6,789 bases of DNA. It comes from Afipia sp. GTDB taxonomy: Bacteria; Pseudomonadota; Alphaproteobacteria; Rhizobiales; Xanthobacteraceae. Location: assembly GCA_020056155.1 (NCBI GenBank), contig JAGVII010000537.1, positions 1 through 6,789 on the forward strand. Reading direction: 5' to 3'. How positions within the stretch are numbered: the stretch's first letter is position 1; each line of letters opens with the position of its first letter. Position numbers and translations under genes: made by a program. Under the pieces are notes generated by a model. It made no database searches. It saw nothing but the letters and a program-made list of their open reading frames with translations, and was not told the origin of the DNA. Below, in pieces: positions 5,993-6,789 of the stretch.

Positions 5993-6493
5993 ATGGCGAA
6001 AGCCCATATCGAGCTGACGATCAACGGACAGCCGGTGGAAGCGCTGGTCGAGCCGCGCACGCTGCTGATCCACTTCATCCGCGAACAACAGAATCTCACC
6101 GGCGCTCACATCGGCTGCGACACCAGCCATTGCGGCGCATGCACCGTCGATCTCGACGGCATGTCGGTGAAAAGCTGCACGACGTTCGCCATTCAGGCCA
6201 ACGGCGCGTCGATCACCACCGTTGAAGGCATGGCGGCCGCCGACGGCACGCTGAGCGCGCTGCAGGAAGGCTTCCGCATGATGCATGGCCTGCAGTGCGG
6301 CTTCTGCACGCCGGGCATGATCATGCGCTCGCATCGCCTGCTGCAGGAAAACCCCAATCCGACGGAAGAGGAAATCCGCTTCGGCATCGCGGGCAATCTC
6401 TGCCGCTGCACCGGTTATCAGAACATCGTCAAAGCAATCCAGTACGCGGCCGCCAAGATCAATGGCGTGCCTTTCCAGGAGGCCGCAGAATGA
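5993..6493 (+). CDS. coxS: CO dehydrogenase small (2x[2Fe-2S]) subunit CoxS
   Basis: A 166-residue iron-sulfur subunit that relays electrons from the Mo/Cu site in CoxL to FAD in CoxM. The N-terminal plant-type ferredoxin domain binds one [2Fe-2S] cluster through C42, C47, C50 and C62 ([10 protein letters not shown], then KSC). The C-terminal helical [2Fe-2S] domain binds the second through C102, C105, C137 and C139 (QCGFC and LCRC). All eight cysteines are present at the same numbers as in the O. carboxidovorans structure, and the length is the same. AGGGAG (5978-5983) lies 9 bases before the ATG. Its TGA overlaps the ATG of coxL in an ATGA, so translation of the two is probably coupled. No oddities. 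Confidence 0.98.
   Translation: MAKAHIELTINGQPVEALVEPRTLLIHFIREQQNLTGAHIGCDTSHCGACTVDLDGMSVKSCTTFAIQANGASITTVEGMAAADGTLSALQEGFRMMHGLQCGFCTPGMIMRSHRLLQENPNPTEEEIRFGIAGNLCRCTGYQNIVKAIQYAAAKINGVPFQEAAE
6477..6482 (+). promoter_or_regulatory. coxL ribosome-binding site inside the coxS end
   Basis: AGGAGG, a perfect Shine-Dalgarno core, lies within the last codons of coxS, 7 bases before the coxL ATG at 6490. It fixes the coxL start at the ATGA overlap. Confidence 0.75.
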
Positions 6494-6789
6494 ACATCCA
6501 GACCCCCGTCGAGCCGACCAGCGCCGAGCGTGCCGAAAAACTTCAAGGCATGGGCTGCAAGCGCAAGCGCGTGGAAGACATCCGCTTCACGCAGGGCAAG
6601 GGCAACTATGTCGACGACGTGAAACTGCCGGGCATGCTGTTCGGCGATTTCGTGCGCTCGTCCCACGCCCATGCCCGCATCAAGAGCATCGACACCTCGA
6701 AAGCCAAGGCGCTGCCGGGCGTGCTTGCGGTCCTGACCGCCGCCGACCTCAAGCCGCTCAATCTTCACTACATGCCGACGCTGGCCGGC
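6490..6789 (+). CDS. coxL: CO dehydrogenase large (Mo/Cu) subunit CoxL, 5' part
   Basis: The first 100 codons of the catalytic subunit, cut by the window edge; the full family protein is about 809 residues. The complete enzyme holds molybdopterin cytosine dinucleotide and a Cu-S-Mo centre and oxidises CO with water to CO2. The visible part begins [20 protein letters not shown] and continues through [20 protein letters not shown] and RSSHAHARI, the N-terminal xanthine-oxidase-family a/b hammerhead domain. It agrees with O. carboxidovorans CoxL at all but about two positions from memory, which points to form I (true CODH) rather than the form II 'CODH-like' group. The diagnostic active-site motif around Cys388 (AYRCSFR) lies beyond the window and could not be checked. 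The start overlaps the coxS stop. Confidence 0.96.
   Translation, partial: MNIQTPVEPTSAERAEKLQGMGCKRKRVEDIRFTQGKGNYVDDVKLPGMLFGDFVRSSHAHARIKSIDTSKAKALPGVLAVLTAADLKPLNLHYMPTLAG

Noticed and set aside
5117..6334. Long minus-strand open frame (405 codons) opposite coxM and coxS
   Set aside because: The same shadow effect: Arg/His/Gly-rich low-information translation spanning two well-identified genes and their junction.
1..6789. Insertion sequences, CRISPR arrays, tRNA/rRNA genes, attachment sites
   Set aside because: No transposase frame, terminal inverted repeats, regularly spaced repeats or tRNA-like cloverleaf could be seen on either strand.

Overview
The window looks like part of a mobile replicon (megaplasmid or integrated conjugative element) of an alphaproteobacterium in the Nitrobacteraceae/Bradyrhizobiaceae, close to Afipia (Oligotropha) carboxidovorans. 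From memory, the first 100 residues of CoxL differ from the crystallised O. carboxidovorans protein at only about two positions and CoxS at a handful. CoxM differs at clearly more, so this is probably a sister organism rather than strain OM5 itself. No database search was run.

Layout. (1) Positions 1-2014: a MOB-type conjugative relaxase, plus strand, possibly starting upstream of the window. (2) 2015-2164: a short convergent gap with one hairpin. (3) 2165-2899, minus strand: an orphan LuxR-type quorum-sensing regulator with all the canonical acyl-homoserine-lactone (AHL) pocket residues and no luxI beside it. (4) 2900-3725: an 826-base spacer with no intact gene, visibly more AT-rich than its flanks. 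It holds a frameshifted relic of an RND efflux pump (about 3338-3503), several small dyads, a direct repeat and a T-rich tract. (5) 3726-6789: the start of an aerobic CO dehydrogenase (form I cox) cluster in the order coxC-coxM-coxS-coxL, with coxL cut by the window edge.

How the genes work together. coxM, coxS and coxL encode the FAD, [2Fe-2S] and Mo/Cu subunits of the membrane-associated enzyme that oxidises CO to CO2. Tight spacing and an ATGA overlap between coxS and coxL indicate one transcript. CoxC is a seven-helix MHYT membrane sensor fused to a LytTR DNA-binding domain, so it could sense a diatomic gas at the membrane and act directly on a promoter. The 170-base coxC-coxM gap holds the best regulatory signals of the window: a 20-base-spaced direct repeat and a hairpin that would bury the coxM ribosome-binding site next to its GTG start.

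The relaxase-luxR side is conjugation or regulatory backbone. The decayed spacer is probably the scar where the cox cargo meets that backbone. The main points for a second look are the tandemly repeated half-domains of the relaxase, the coxM leader hairpin, the RND relic at the junction, and the lack of a recognisable coxB before coxC.
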